From Croceicoccus pelagius (GTDB taxonomy: Bacteria; Pseudomonadota; Alphaproteobacteria; Sphingomonadales; Sphingomonadaceae): DNA of 64,000 nucleotides. The notes under the pieces were generated by a model. That model was not told where the DNA came from. It ran no database searches and was given only the letters and a program-made list of their open reading frames with translations. The stretch spans positions 248,001 to 312,000 of the forward strand of contig NZ_LYWY01000006.1 of the NCBI RefSeq assembly GCF_001661915.1. The letters run 5' to 3'. The position numbers and the translations under genes are program-made. Positions 47,044 through 55,842 of this stretch are shown one piece after another. Each line of letters begins with the position of its first letter. Positions within the stretch are counted from its first letter, which is position 1.

Positions 47044-47656
47044 CATCGACCTGTCGGTTCCGCGCGGACGGCGCACCATATCGGTCCGAATTGCGCCGGC
47101 GGCGGGCATTACCGCCCTGTTCGGCCCGTCCGGCATCGGCAAGACGACGGTTCTGGACGCGGTTGCGGGTCTGGTACGCCCGACATCGGGCCATGTCCGC
47201 ATCGGCGAAGCCACCCTGTTCGACGCCGCTGCCGGGATCGCGCTGCCGCCTGAAAAGCGCGGCTGCGGTTACGTCTTTCAGGACGGCCGCCTGTTCCCGC
47301 ACAAGTCGGTGCGCAACAACCTGCTCTATGGCTGGAACCTCGTGCCCGAAGACCGTCGTTTCATAAACCTTGGCGAGGCGACCGAGTTTCTCGGCATCGG
47401 CGCTCTGCTCGATCGGTCGGTCCGGCATCTTTCGGGCGGAGAAGCGCAGCGCGTCGCTATCGGGCGGGCCTTGCTGTCCGGACCGCGTGCACTCCTGATG
47501 GACGAGCCGCTATCTTCGCTCGACGCGGACCGGCGCGACGGCATTTTGCGCGTGATCGAACGGATCCGCGACGATCTGGCCCTGCCGATTCTCTACGTCA
47601 GCCACGACCGCGCCGAAGTCGACCGCCTCGCCTCGCAAGTTGTCGAGCTTTCCTAA
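47033..47656 (+). CDS. modC: Molybdate ABC transporter ATPase, without a TOBE domain
   Basis: A 207-residue ATP-binding protein that drives molybdate import. Walker A is FGPSGIGKTT (residues 25-34), the Q-loop is in YVFQDGRLFPHKSV, the ABC signature LSGGEAQRVAIGRAL near residue 131, Walker B ALLMDEPLSSLD, and the switch histidine in LYVSHDRAEVDR. It stops right after the ATPase domain, whereas most ModC proteins (about 350 residues) carry a C-terminal molybdate-binding TOBE/Mop domain. Its end overlaps the convergent MaoC gene by four bases. Confidence 0.92.
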   Translation: MSFDIDLSVPRGRRTISVRIAPAAGITALFGPSGIGKTTVLDAVAGLVRPTSGHVRIGEATLFDAAAGIALPPEKRGCGYVFQDGRLFPHKSVRNNLLYGWNLVPEDRRFINLGEATEFLGIGALLDRSVRHLSGGEAQRVAIGRALLSGPRALLMDEPLSSLDADRRDGILRVIERIRDDLALPILYVSHDRAEVDRLASQVVELS

Positions 47657-48093
47657 CCCCGCTTCAGCATGATCCAGCGCGCGGCCATCGCAGGCCGCTC
47701 GACGCCCTCGACCTCGATTTCGACATCCATCGCACAACGCGTGCCCAGCTTCACCCGTTCGCGCCCCGCCTCGCGGAAATGTGCGCGAATGCGGCTGCCG
47801 CTCGGCACCGGCGCGATAAAACGCAGGCTGTCGAAGCCATAGTTCAACAAGTTCGGTGTGTCGCCCAAAGGGTGCCCGCTATCGGACAGCAGCGGCGCCA
47901 AAAGCGAGATCAGCAGGAACCCGTGCGCGATCGTACCCGGCAGGCCCGATGCGCGGGCAGCGTCCTCGTCGACGTGGATCGGGTTCCAGTCCTCGGTCAG
48001 GTCGGCGAACTGTTCGACCAAATCTGCGCCGACTTCCATCCAGTCGGTCACCCAGACCTGTTCTTCCGCCTCGTCCATGCCTGCCCGGTCCAT
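47653..48093 (-). CDS. MaoC-family (R)-specific enoyl-CoA hydratase-like protein
   Basis: A 146-residue hot-dog protein of the MaoC dehydratase family. The catalytic Asp/His segment DWNPIHVDEDAARASGLPGT is at about residues 34-53, followed by IAHGFLLISLLAPLL, and the sequence ends with WIMLKRG. Family members hydrate enoyl-CoA for beta-oxidation or polyhydroxyalkanoate synthesis. It overlaps modC by four bases and is divergent from purC. The start could also be the ATG five codons in. Confidence 0.85.
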   Translation of the reverse strand: MDRAGMDEAEEQVWVTDWMEVGADLVEQFADLTEDWNPIHVDEDAARASGLPGTIAHGFLLISLLAPLLSDSGHPLGDTPNLLNYGFDSLRFIAPVPSGSRIRAHFREAGRERVKLGTRCAMDVEIEVEGVERPAMAARWIMLKRG

Positions 48094-48166
48094 TCACCCT
48101 ACGCCCCTTGCAACCCTGCCGCGCAGGTTAAGCGGGGCTAACCGCCGCGCACAAGCGGCATCGGCT

Positions 48167-48194
48167 TTGCTTTTGCACCTCGTTCGCTTATAGG
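48167..48194 (+). promoter_or_regulatory. candidate sigma-70 promoter of purC
   Basis: TTGCTT (48167-48172) and TATAGG (48189-48194) are spaced 16 bp and would start transcription near 48201, giving an 88-base leader that begins just before the stem-loop region. This is a pattern match only. Confidence 0.4.
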
Positions 48195-48205
48195 GCGGGC
48201 AAGAT

Positions 48206-48260
48206 GCCCCGGCAGTTTCCGGCAGACGCTTTTTCGAAACGCGGCCGGCAAGGCCGGGGC
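48206..48260 (+). promoter_or_regulatory. structured purC leader, possible attenuator
   Basis: An 8-bp GC stem (48206-48213 with 48253-48260) competes with a compact hairpin CCGGC-AAG-GCCGG (48245-48257). Both end just before TTGGTTTTTGG (48261-48271), so the second resembles a terminator. The purC start is 28 bases downstream. Confidence 0.4.
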
Positions 48261-48288
48261 TTGGTTTTTGGCAAAGAAAGTCCAGCCC

Positions 48289-49071
48289 ATGTCGCGTCGC
48301 CGCCAGATCTACGAAGGCAAGGCCAAGATCCTTTACGAGGGTCCCGAACCGGGCACCATCATCCAGTACTTCAAAGACGATGCCACCGCGTTCAACGCCC
48401 AGAAAAAGGGCACGATCAACGGCAAGGGCGTGATCAACAACCGCATAAGCGAGTTCGTGTTCACCCGCCTGTCGCACATCGGCATCCCGACGCACTTCAT
48501 CCGCCGCCTCAACATGCGCGAACAACTCGTCCGCCAGGTCGAGATCATTCCGCTCGAAGTCGTGGTGCGCAACGTGGCGGCCGGTTCGATCTCCAAGCGG
48601 CTCGGCCTTGAAGAGGGCGAACCGCTGCCCCACACGCTGATCGAATATTACTATAAGGACGACGCGCTCGGCGATCCGCTGATCGCGGAAGAACACATCG
48701 CGTGCTTCGGCTGGGCCTCGAACGAGGAGATGCAGGACATGTCGTCGATGGCGATCCGCATCAACGACTTCCTGTGCGGCATGTTCGCCGGTGTCGGCAT
48801 CCGGCTCGTCGACTTCAAGCTTGAATTCGGGCGCATCTGGGACGGCGACTATTCCCGAGTGATCCTTGCAGACGAGATCAGCCCCGACGGCTGCCGCCTG
48901 TGGGACATGGCCACGAACGAAAAGCTGGACAAGGACCGGTTCCGCCGCGACCTTGGCGGGGAAGAGGATGCCTATCAGGAAGTGGCGCGCCGCCTTGGCG
49001 TGTTGCAGGAAGATGGGCCGAGTGAAGTCGCGGACATCGCGGCGCACCGGAAGCTCAGAGGAAAGAAATAA
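48289..49071 (+). CDS. purC: Phosphoribosylaminoimidazole-succinocarboxamide synthase
   Basis: A 260-residue SAICAR synthetase, which joins aspartate to CAIR in purine synthesis. It begins [20 protein letters not shown] and contains [37 protein letters not shown] and [20 protein letters not shown] with ADEISPD, the ATP and substrate regions. The start at 48289 (ATG) is preferred; a TTG seven codons upstream would lie in the leader structure. It is followed by an M16 peptidase gene with no gap. Confidence 0.95.
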   Translation: MSRRRQIYEGKAKILYEGPEPGTIIQYFKDDATAFNAQKKGTINGKGVINNRISEFVFTRLSHIGIPTHFIRRLNMREQLVRQVEIIPLEVVVRNVAAGSISKRLGLEEGEPLPHTLIEYYYKDDALGDPLIAEEHIACFGWASNEEMQDMSSMAIRINDFLCGMFAGVGIRLVDFKLEFGRIWDGDYSRVILADEISPDGCRLWDMATNEKLDKDRFRRDLGGEEDAYQEVARRLGVLQEDGPSEVADIAAHRKLRGKK

Positions 49072-51998
49072 TCACGATACAGCGCGTTACGGGAGCCTGG
49101 GTCGCACTAGCAGCCCTTCTGCTGACATCCTGCACCACGGCGACGGGCGACGCTGACGTCGCCGTTGTGCAGCCGGCCGCCGCACCCGATGCGGCGATCC
49201 CGGCCAGCGCGCGACCATCGCAATCCGGCCTGCCGCCTTACGAGGCGATACTGGCCGCAAGCGACCTTCAACCCGATCCCGCACTGCGGATCGGGCGTCT
49301 GCCGAACGGCATGACTTACGTCATCCGCCACAACGAGACCCCCGCAGGCACTGCTGAAGTGCGGCTGCGCTTCGACACCGGCTCGCTGGACGAAAGCGCC
49401 GCCGAACAGGGCTATGCCCACTATGTCGAGCACATGGCGTTCAACGGATCGACCAACGTGCCCGAAGGCGAAATGGTCGCCCTGCTCGAACGCAAGGGAC
49501 TGGCCTTCGGCGCGGACACCAATGCGTCGACCGGTTTCGATGCTACGATCTATAAACTCAGCCTGCCGACAAATACGCCCGACCTGCTCGACACGGCGTT
49601 GATGCTGATGCGCGAAACGGCGGGTGAGCTGCTGTTCGACGATGAGGCGGTGCAGCGCGAAAAGGGCATCATCCTGTCCGAACGGCGCGATCGCAGCACC
49701 TACCAGTTGCTCGATCTTGTCGACCGGTTCGCTTTCGAAGCCCCCGACGCGACATATCCCGACCGCCTGCCGATCGGCACGCTGGAAACGCTGAATGCCG
49801 CCAACGGCAAGGCTTTGCGCGCCTATTGGGAGCGCAATTACCGCCCCGAACTCGCCGTGCTGACCGTCGTGGGCGACTATCCGGTCGATGCGGTCGAGGC
49901 GCAGATCAAGGCGAAGTTCTCCGACTGGCAGGCCAAAAGCCCGTCGGTCCCGCAACGCGCATACGGCACGGTGGACCTGACCCGCGCACCGGCAGAGGAC
50001 ATCTATATCCACCCCGCCCTTCCCGAGCGCGTAACCGCGACGCGGCAGGGGCAACCGCAAGTAAGCGCGGATACGTCCGCCTCGCGCCGCAAGGACGTGC
50101 TGCGCTGGATCGGCTATGCCATCGTCAACCGACGCCTGAAGCGTCTGACGCGGCAGGACGATCCGCCTTTCAAGTCGGCCGGAATCGGCACCAGCGACAT
50201 GTTCCGCATGGGTCGCATCTCGCGTCTCGTCGTCGATACGCCCGAAGGCCAGTGGAAGCGCGGGCTGGAAGCTGCAGTCGCCGAATACCGCCGCGCGCTT
50301 GCCGGCGGGTTCAGCGAGGCCGAAGTCGCCGAACAACTCGCCAAGCTGATGACTGCGCAGGAAGATGCCGCCGCCGGCGAAGCCACACGCACGAACGCCG
50401 CGCTGACGGGCGAGATCCTGAACCTGTTCGAAGAGGGCGAAATCCCGACCCTGCCCAGCGCCAGCCTCGAACGCTTGCGCGCGATGCAGGCCGAAATCAC
50501 GCCCGACGCCGTGCTGGCGGCACTGAAGGCGGAAATGGTCCCGCTCGACGATGCCATGCTCCGCTATTCGGGCCGGACCGAGCCGGAAGGCGGCACCGCC
50601 GCCCTGCGCGCCGCATGGAACGAGGCGATGGATGCCCCGCTGGCCGACACCGCGCCGCCCCAAGTGACCGAGTTCGCCTATACCGATTTCGGCCCCGCCG
50701 GAACGGTGGTGAGCGACGAGCGCGACCCCGTCTACGACATCCGCCGCGTCACGTTTGCCAACAACGTGCACCTCAACATCAAGCAGACCGATCTTGCCGA
50801 GGACCAGGTGATCGTGCGCGTCTCGCTCGACGGGGGCGACCTGCTGAACACGCGGGAAAATCCGCTTGCCACGGAACTGGTGTCGAGCCTGCCTGCGGGC
50901 GGCCTTGGCGAACACAGCGCGGACGAGCTTGAGACGATCCTTGCCGGACGCAACGTGGGTGCAAGGCTGGGCGCATCGGGCGAAGTCTTCACGTCCACCC
51001 GCACGACCACGCCGCGCGATCTGGGCCTGCAATTGCAGCTGATTGCTGCCTATCTCACCGATCCGGGTTACCGGAGCGAAGCGATCTCAGCATATCGCCG
51101 CCAGTTGCCGGACAGGTTCGCCCGCATGGACGCAACGCCCAACGCGGCGCTTGCCACGCGGCAAATGGAAATCCTGTCGGACAAGGACCCGCGCTATACG
51201 ATCCAGCCGATCGAGGCTTACGAAGCTCTCGACTTCGCGGACTTGCGCGAAGCCGTCGCCGACCGTCTTGCCAAAGGCGCGATCGAAATCGGGATCGTCG
51301 GCTCCATCGACGAGGACGAAGCGATAGCAATGGTGGCCAGGACCATCGGTGCCCTGCCCGCCCGCGAACCGGCCTTCCTGCCCCGCACCGATGCCCGCCA
51401 GCGCACTTTCACCGCCACGCGCGGCCCCGTCTTCGTGCGCCACGGTGGTCAGCAAGACCAGGCCGTCATCCGTTACTTCTTCCCGACGACGGACGACAGC
51501 GACGCAGCCCTGACTGCGCGGCTGGAACTGTTGCAAAGCGTGGTCGACATCGCGCTGACCGAGGAACTGCGCGAACGGCTGGGCCAGGCCTATTCCCCGG
51601 GCGTGGCATCGTCGATGAGCCAGACCTACCCCGGCTTCGGCATCTTCCTGCTTAACGTGGGCGTCGATCTATCGCAGGTCGCGCCCTCGGTCGAAGCGAT
51701 CGAGGAAACGATGCGCAAGCTGCGGGATGAACCCATCCCCGCAGATCTCGTGCAGCGTGCGCGCCAGCCGATGCTGGACAAGTACGACAACGCGCTGAAA
51801 TCCAATGCGGGCTGGCTAGGCCTCGTCGACCGGGCACAAAGCCGGGGCGACCGGCTTGCCCGCTTTGCGGCCTATCGCGGAAGGCTCGAATCGATCACGC
51901 CGGCAGAGCTTCAGCAGGCAGCGCGCAAGTGGCTCCCTGCGGGCGGCGCGGTCGAGATGATCGCCATTCCCGAGGGAGTGTCAGAGCCGGATCTGTGA
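49071..51998 (+). CDS. M16 (insulinase/pitrilysin) peptidase, lipoprotein with non-canonical start
   Basis: About 975 residues. The zinc motif is HYVEHMAFNGS (H117, E120, H121), with the third ligand in the following helix around ETAGELLFDD...REKGIILSE; a second M16 domain follows, as usual for periplasmic M16 peptidases. The in-frame codons from 49071 encode [24 protein letters not shown], a textbook lipoprotein signal with lipobox LTSC. Yet no ATG, GTG or TTG exists between the in-frame stop at 49023 and GTG at 49167, which lies after the signal. A strong AGAGGAAAG box (49057-49065) points to ATA (49068) or ATC (49071) as the start. Otherwise the protein would begin at 49167 with no export signal. 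Confidence 0.8.
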   Translation: MTIQRVTGAWVALAALLLTSCTTATGDADVAVVQPAAAPDAAIPASARPSQSGLPPYEAILAASDLQPDPALRIGRLPNGMTYVIRHNETPAGTAEVRLRFDTGSLDESAAEQGYAHYVEHMAFNGSTNVPEGEMVALLERKGLAFGADTNASTGFDATIYKLSLPTNTPDLLDTALMLMRETAGELLFDDEAVQREKGIILSERRDRSTYQLLDLVDRFAFEAPDATYPDRLPIGTLETLNAANGKALRAYWERNYRPELAVLTVVGDYPVDAVEAQIKAKFSDWQAKSPSVPQRAYGTVDLTRAPAEDIYIHPALPERVTATRQGQPQVSADTSASRRKDVLRWIGYAIVNRRLKRLTRQDDPPFKSAGIGTSDMFRMGRISRLVVDTPEGQWKRGLEAAVAEYRRALAGGFSEAEVAEQLAKLMTAQEDAAAGEATRTNAALTGEILNLFEEGEIPTLPSASLERLRAMQAEITPDAVLAALKAEMVPLDDAMLRYSGRTEPEGGTAALRAAWNEAMDAPLADTAPPQVTEFAYTDFGPAGTVVSDERDPVYDIRRVTFANNVHLNIKQTDLAEDQVIVRVSLDGGDLLNTRENPLATELVSSLPAGGLGEHSADELETILAGRNVGARLGASGEVFTSTRTTTPRDLGLQLQLIAAYLTDPGYRSEAISAYRRQLPDRFARMDATPNAALATRQMEILSDKDPRYTIQPIEAYEALDFADLREAVADRLAKGAIEIGIVGSIDEDEAIAMVARTIGALPAREPAFLPRTDARQRTFTATRGPVFVRHGGQQDQAVIRYFFPTTDDSDAALTARLELLQSVVDIALTEELRERLGQAYSPGVASSMSQTYPGFGIFLLNVGVDLSQVAPSVEAIEETMRKLRDEPIPADLVQRARQPMLDKYDNALKSNAGWLGLVDRAQSRGDRLARFAAYRGRLESITPAELQQAARKWLPAGGAVEMIAIPEGVSEPDL

Positions 51999-52006
51999 AG
52001 CCATGA

Positions 52007-52062
52007 AGAACAAGTGAAAGTCTATCGCAATTATACTTGGCAATAGTACTTTTGCTTGTTCT
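52007..52062. terminator. long hairpin downstream of the M16 peptidase gene
   Basis: AGAACAAG (52007-52014) pairs perfectly with CTTGTTCT (52055-52062); after a symmetric 2-base internal loop AAAGT pairs with ACTTT, and a further CTAT/ATAG pair lies inside, giving a stem of about 17 bp with a loop near 52030-52040. It starts 9 bases after the peptidase stop and is AT-rich, so it could end that message or mark a regulatory element. Confidence 0.55.
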
Positions 52063-52093
52063 CCCGATTCACATGATTGGGCTTACCGCGCCC

Positions 52094-52120
52094 ACAAGTA
52101 AGCCCCTTGCTGCTACTTGT
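52094..52120. repeat. second ACAAGTA inverted repeat
   Basis: ACAAGTA (52094-52100) and TACTTGT (52114-52120) form a 7-bp inverted repeat. The shared ACAAGT/CTTGTT core also occurs in both arms of the hairpin at 52007-52062, so the core is present four times within about 115 bases of this 285-base gap. The rest of the gap, to 52283, is AT-rich and should hold the promoter of the next gene. Confidence 0.55.
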
Positions 52121-52283
52121 TCAGTCTTTGCGTCCATTTGGACTTTGCAGATATTAAGTGTTCGTTCATGACACGATAACGGTTCATCGTACGCAGAGAA
52201 CGCTTCGCGGTAACCGTCCTTGCGGGCTGATGGCCTGAACCGACACAAGGCCGCCGGATCACCCAAACGGAGATACTTGGACG

Positions 52284-52724
52284 ATGAAGAAATTCCTCGC
52301 TGTTGCGACGCTGGCCGGTGCCCTCACCGCTGCTCCCGCACTCGCTCAGGACGAAGCTGCAGCCGAAGCGCCCGCAGCCGAAGCACCCGCCGCTGCCCCC
52401 GCTGAAGAAGCTGCCGCTCCCGAAGCAACGCCCGTCACCGATGCCGACCTCGACAAGTTCGCGGCTGCTGCCATCAAGGTGAACGAAGTCGCTCAGGATG
52501 CGACGCTTTCGGCTGAAGAAAAGCAGGCCGCCATGGTCGCTGCCGTAAGCGGTTCGGGCCTCGACCCGCACATGTTCAACGACATCGCGACCAAGTCGCA
52601 GACCGACGAGACGATGAAGGCCCGCGTTGCCGAAGCTTTCGCCCGCCGCCCGGCCCCCGAGGCCCCGGCTGCTGCCGCGACCGCCGAAGCCGAAACCGAG
52701 ACCGAAGAACAGGTCGGCGGCTGA
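52284..52724 (+). CDS. Exported Ala/Pro/Glu-rich protein with a DUF4168-like core
   Basis: A 146-residue secreted protein. The signal MKKFLAVATLAGALTAAPAL is cleaved near ALAQ. Low-complexity alanine/proline/glutamate stretches (residues 24-52 and 120-146) flank a helical core: VTDADLDKFAAAAIKVNEVA, then AVSGSGLDPHMFNDIATKSQ and DETMKARVAEAF, which resembles the DUF4168 pattern (...it..GLs...yn.IA.a...D..L..kv..a). The family has no assigned role. A good terminator follows. Codon use and the strong SD-like AGGGAG-poor but AT-rich upstream region suggest high expression, but that is a guess. Confidence 0.65.
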   Translation: MKKFLAVATLAGALTAAPALAQDEAAAEAPAAEAPAAAPAEEAAAPEATPVTDADLDKFAAAAIKVNEVAQDATLSAEEKQAAMVAAVSGSGLDPHMFNDIATKSQTDETMKARVAEAFARRPAPEAPAAAATAEAETETEEQVGG

Positions 52725-52752
52725 TCGCCTTACCGCGATAAGCACAAGATCG

Positions 52753-52782
52753 AGGCCCCGCCCGCAAGGACGGGGCCTTTTT
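52753..52782 (+). terminator. intrinsic terminator
   Basis: A perfect 8-bp stem AGGCCCCG/CGGGGCCT (52753-52760 with 52771-52778) with a 10-base loop and a TTTTT run ending at 52782 closes the DUF4168-like gene. Confidence 0.88.
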
Positions 52783-52876
52783 CGTTGTCTCGGGGGGCGG
52801 CTTGCTTGCGGGCGCGGCACAATCACGGCATAGGCGCACCACGAATCCCAAGTCAGCCATTTCGAAAGGCCCTTCG

Positions 52877-53110
52877 ATGAAGGTCAACGTCCACGTCAGC
52901 CTCAAGTCCGGTGTGCTCGATCCGCAGGGCCGCGCGATCCATCACGCGCTCGAGGGACTTGGCTTTTCCGGCGTCAACGACGTACGCGCAGGCCGCCTGA
53001 TCGCTCTTGACGTCGCCGACGACACTAGTGACGAGGCACTGGACGAAATGTGCCGCAAGCTTCTCGCCAATATGGTGATCGAAAACTACCGCATCGAGAA
53101 GGTGGGCTGA
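52877..53110 (+). CDS. purS: Phosphoribosylformylglycinamidine synthase subunit PurS
   Basis: A 77-residue subunit of the three-part FGAM synthase (PurL-PurS-PurQ). It begins [20 protein letters not shown] and includes [20 protein letters not shown], the two conserved PurS stretches. It precedes purQ by two bases. The large subunit gene purL is not in the window. Confidence 0.94.
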   Translation: MKVNVHVSLKSGVLDPQGRAIHHALEGLGFSGVNDVRAGRLIALDVADDTSDEALDEMCRKLLANMVIENYRIEKVG

Positions 53111-53112
53111 CC

Positions 53113-53790
53113 ATGGCCTTTACCGCCGGCGTCATCACCTTTCCCGGCTCCAACTGCGACCGCGACATGGCGGTTGCGATCGAAGCGGTATCGGGCAAGC
53201 CCGCCACCCGTATCTGGCACGGCGATGCCGCGCTTCCCGATGGGCTCGATTTCATCGCGGTTCCGGGCGGGTTCTCCTATGGCGATTACCTGCGTTCGGG
53301 CGCAATGGCCGCGAACAGCCCGGTGATGCGCGCCGTTGCCGAGGCAGCGGAGCGCGGCGTGCCCGTGCTGGGCGTTTGCAACGGCTTTCAGATCCTTACC
53401 GAAACGGGCCTGCTGCCTGGCGCTCTCATGCGCAACGCCGGCATCCACTTCGTCTGCCGCGAAGTGCCGCTGATCGTCGGCAACGATACCTCGCTGTTCA
53501 CCGCGAAGTATTCCAAGGGTCAGGAAATCGTCATCCCCGTCGCGCACCACGACGGCAACTACTACGCCGATGACGAAACGCTCGACCGGCTGGAAGGCGA
53601 AGGCCAGGTCGCGTTCCGCTATGCCGAAAATCCGAACGGCTCGGCCCGCGATATCGCAGGCGTGCTGAACGCGAAGGGCAACGTGCTGGGCATGATGCCC
53701 CACCCCGAACGCATGATCGAGGCCGCACAGGGCGGCGACGATGGCCGCGCCCTGTTCGAAGCCGTTTTCGAAGGACTCTCGGTCGCGTAA
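53113..53790 (+). CDS. purQ: Phosphoribosylformylglycinamidine synthase subunit PurQ
   Basis: A 225-residue class I glutamine amidotransferase that supplies ammonia to Pur[18 protein letters not shown] opens the domain, the nucleophile is in [20 protein letters not shown] near residue 88, and the catalytic His-Glu pair in [19 protein letters not shown] near residue 196. The start at 53113 follows purS by two bases, so the two are co-translated. Confidence 0.95.
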   Translation: MAFTAGVITFPGSNCDRDMAVAIEAVSGKPATRIWHGDAALPDGLDFIAVPGGFSYGDYLRSGAMAANSPVMRAVAEAAERGVPVLGVCNGFQILTETGLLPGALMRNAGIHFVCREVPLIVGNDTSLFTAKYSKGQEIVIPVAHHDGNYYADDETLDRLEGEGQVAFRYAENPNGSARDIAGVLNAKGNVLGMMPHPERMIEAAQGGDDGRALFEAVFEGLSVA

Positions 53791-53803
53791 ACCGGTCGCC
53801 GGT

Positions 53804-54166
53804 ATGCTGGACCGGCTCAAGATCTGGGCAAAGGCGCTGAAACGCGATGTGGTCGCGCTATGGCTCGCCGCGCGAGATCCGCGCGTACCGCTGGGCGCGA
53901 AAGTTCTGGCCGGCGGGGTAGCCGCCTATGCGCTTTCGCCGATCGACCTGATCCCCGATTTCATTCCGGTGCTGGGCCTGCTGGACGACCTGCTGATCGT
54001 TCCTGCGGGCATCTGGCTGGCACTGCGCCTGATCCCTGCGCCGTTAATGGCGGATCTGCGCGCACGGGCAGAAGCTATGGCGAAACCGCGCTCCACCGCA
54101 GGGCTGATCGCGGTTATCGCTATCTGGATCGCGCTGGCGGCGGCGCTTTACCTCATCTTGATTTGA
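53804..54166 (+). CDS. YkvA family (DUF1232) membrane protein
   Basis: A 120-residue small membrane protein. The family motif [21 protein letters not shown] is at about residues 43-63, with further hydrophobic segments after it and at the C-terminus ([20 protein letters not shown]). Function is unknown. It follows purQ by 13 bases and may share its message. Confidence 0.85.
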   Translation: MLDRLKIWAKALKRDVVALWLAARDPRVPLGAKVLAGGVAAYALSPIDLIPDFIPVLGLLDDLLIVPAGIWLALRLIPAPLMADLRARAEAMAKPRSTAGLIAVIAIWIALAAALYLILI

Positions 54167-54185
54167 CCGGCCGACGGTCTGGGCT

Positions 54186-55271
54186 ATGGCCCTGACAATG
54201 CGCCTGTTCGCCCACCTGCCCTGGATTGCACCGCTGCTTGCAGTCGCGGTCGTGGCTCTCTCGCTCGCCGGCCTATCGCCCGTGGTGCTGACAGGGTTGG
54301 TTCTTTGCGGCACGGTCATGGCGGCAGTGCACCACGCAGAAATCATTGCACACCGTCTGGGTGAGCCGTTCGGCACCCTGATCCTTGCGCTGTCGGTGAC
54401 TGTTCTCGAAGTCGGGCTGATCGTAACGCTGATGCTGGGTTCAGCGGAGGGCGCGGCAACGCTTGCGCGCGACACGGTCATTGCCGCGGTCATGATCATA
54501 CTCAACCTACTTGTCGGGGTCTGCCTGCTGATTGGGGGCATCAAACATCACGAACAGTCATTTCAGCAGACCGGCGTCAGCGCCGCGCTGGCGACGCTCT
54601 CGGCACTGACCGTCCTCAGCCTGGTGCTGCCGAACTATACGGTCAGCGAGCCGGGGCCGGTCTATGCGACGCCGCAATTGCTGTTCGTCGCCGTCGTCTC
54701 GCTCCTCCTCTACGGGACTTTCGTGATGGTGCAGACCGTGCGCCACCGCGACTATTTCCTGCGCCCCGAAGGAGCAGATGCCTCTACCGACGATCACGCC
54801 GAACAACACGTCTCGCAACGCGACGCGCTGATTTCCCTGGCACTGCTGGTGGTCAGTCTTGGCGCAGTCGTGCTTCTGGCTAAGGCGCTGTCCGGTCCGC
54901 TTGACAGCGCGGTTGCCGCCGCCGGGCTGCCCAAGGCGCTTGTCGGCGTCGTCATCGCCGCGCTGGTTCTTGCACCCGAAGGCATTGCCGCCACGCGGGC
55001 TGCACTTGCAAACCGCTTGCAGACGAGTCTCAACCTCGCGCTCGGCTCGGCGCTGGCGACCATCGGCCTCACCATCCCTGCCGTTGCCGTCGTGTCGATC
55101 ATGATCGACCTGCCGATCGCGCTCGGGCTGACGGGCAAGGGTACGGTCCTCTTGCTGCTCACGTTGCTGGTGACGACGCAGACGCTGGCGACGGGGCGCA
55201 CCACTGTCCTGCAGGGCGTGGTCCATCTGGTGATCTTCGGCGTTTACCTGTTCACGACAGTCGTGCCCTGA
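54186..55271 (+). CDS. Ca2+/H+ antiporter (ChaA-like)
   Basis: A 361-residue inner-membrane antiporter of the cation/Ca2+ exchanger superfamily. The two alpha repeats are GEPFGTLILALSVTVLEVGL (near residues 59-78, with acidic residue E60) and LAPEGIAATRAALANRLQTS (near 256-275); about eleven membrane segments are visible. An acidic, histidine-rich loop (DASTDDHAEQHVSQRD) lies between the halves. ChaA and y4hA are the closest named relatives. Confidence 0.85.
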   Translation: MALTMRLFAHLPWIAPLLAVAVVALSLAGLSPVVLTGLVLCGTVMAAVHHAEIIAHRLGEPFGTLILALSVTVLEVGLIVTLMLGSAEGAATLARDTVIAAVMIILNLLVGVCLLIGGIKHHEQSFQQTGVSAALATLSALTVLSLVLPNYTVSEPGPVYATPQLLFVAVVSLLLYGTFVMVQTVRHRDYFLRPEGADASTDDHAEQHVSQRDALISLALLVVSLGAVVLLAKALSGPLDSAVAAAGLPKALVGVVIAALVLAPEGIAATRAALANRLQTSLNLALGSALATIGLTIPAVAVVSIMIDLPIALGLTGKGTVLLLLTLLVTTQTLATGRTTVLQGVVHLVIFGVYLFTTVVP

Positions 55272-55287
55272 AAGCGAAACAGGTTTA

Positions 55288-55710
55288 TCAGCCTATATCG
55301 ATGACCGCGGCCGTCACGGTCATCATCGCGCAGGTCTTTCCGTCAGGCGATTGCAGACTAGCCTCCAGAACGGCGGTGGTCCGGCCCAGCTTGATGATAC
55401 TTGCCTCGCCGAACACGGTCCCCACCGGCGTCGGGGACAGGAAGTTCACGGTAAAGCAGAGCGAGGGCACCGCCTTCGTCAAGGGCAGCGAAAGTTTTGC
55501 CGCCATCCCCGCCGCCTCGTCGAGCATGGCCGTGACGTAGCCACCGTGCAGGTTGCCAAGGATGTTGGTAAACTCGGGCAAGGCCTCGAACGAGAGGGTG
55601 ACTTTGCGCTCATCCGCGTCGTAGGCGATCAGTTTCGCGCCCAGCGTTCGGCCGCCGGGCGATAGAACCTTGTCGAAGAGCTCGGAAATCGGATCAGTGT
55701 CAGTCTGCAT
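55288..55710 (-). CDS. PaaI-type hot-dog thioesterase
   Basis: A 140-residue acyl-CoA thioesterase-like protein. NILGNLHGGYVTAMLDEAAGM, with the catalytic aspartate, spans about residues 50-70, and ...SLCFTVNFLSPTPVGTVFGE and MMTVTAAVIDIG follow. The acyl substrate is unknown. The 241 bases upstream contain three copies of the octamer TGTCACCC. Confidence 0.85.
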   Translation of the reverse strand: MQTDTDPISELFDKVLSPGGRTLGAKLIAYDADERKVTLSFEALPEFTNILGNLHGGYVTAMLDEAAGMAAKLSLPLTKAVPSLCFTVNFLSPTPVGTVFGEASIIKLGRTTAVLEASLQSPDGKTCAMMTVTAAVIDIG

Positions 55711-55842
55711 GGCGTGACGGTAGCGGGGCGCCCGTTTTCACCGAACTGACCCTATGGGCAGGGTTTTGCTGTCCTACACGGGCAGGTGCCGCCATCCTGC
55801 ACATCGCTATTTCAAATCGTCGGTCTCCGCCCCCGCGCAATC

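Noticed and set aside
48201-48288. ZTP (pfl) riboswitch in the purC leader
   Set aside because: The conserved loop sequences of that class were not seen; only generic stems remain.
49107-51032. A 641-codon minus-strand frame over the M16 peptidase
   Set aside because: Antisense shadow; the sense strand has a zinc motif and signal peptide.
49167-51998. GTG at 49167 as the M16 start
   Set aside because: It would remove a clear lipoprotein signal and leave the strong ribosome-binding site unused; kept only as a fallback.
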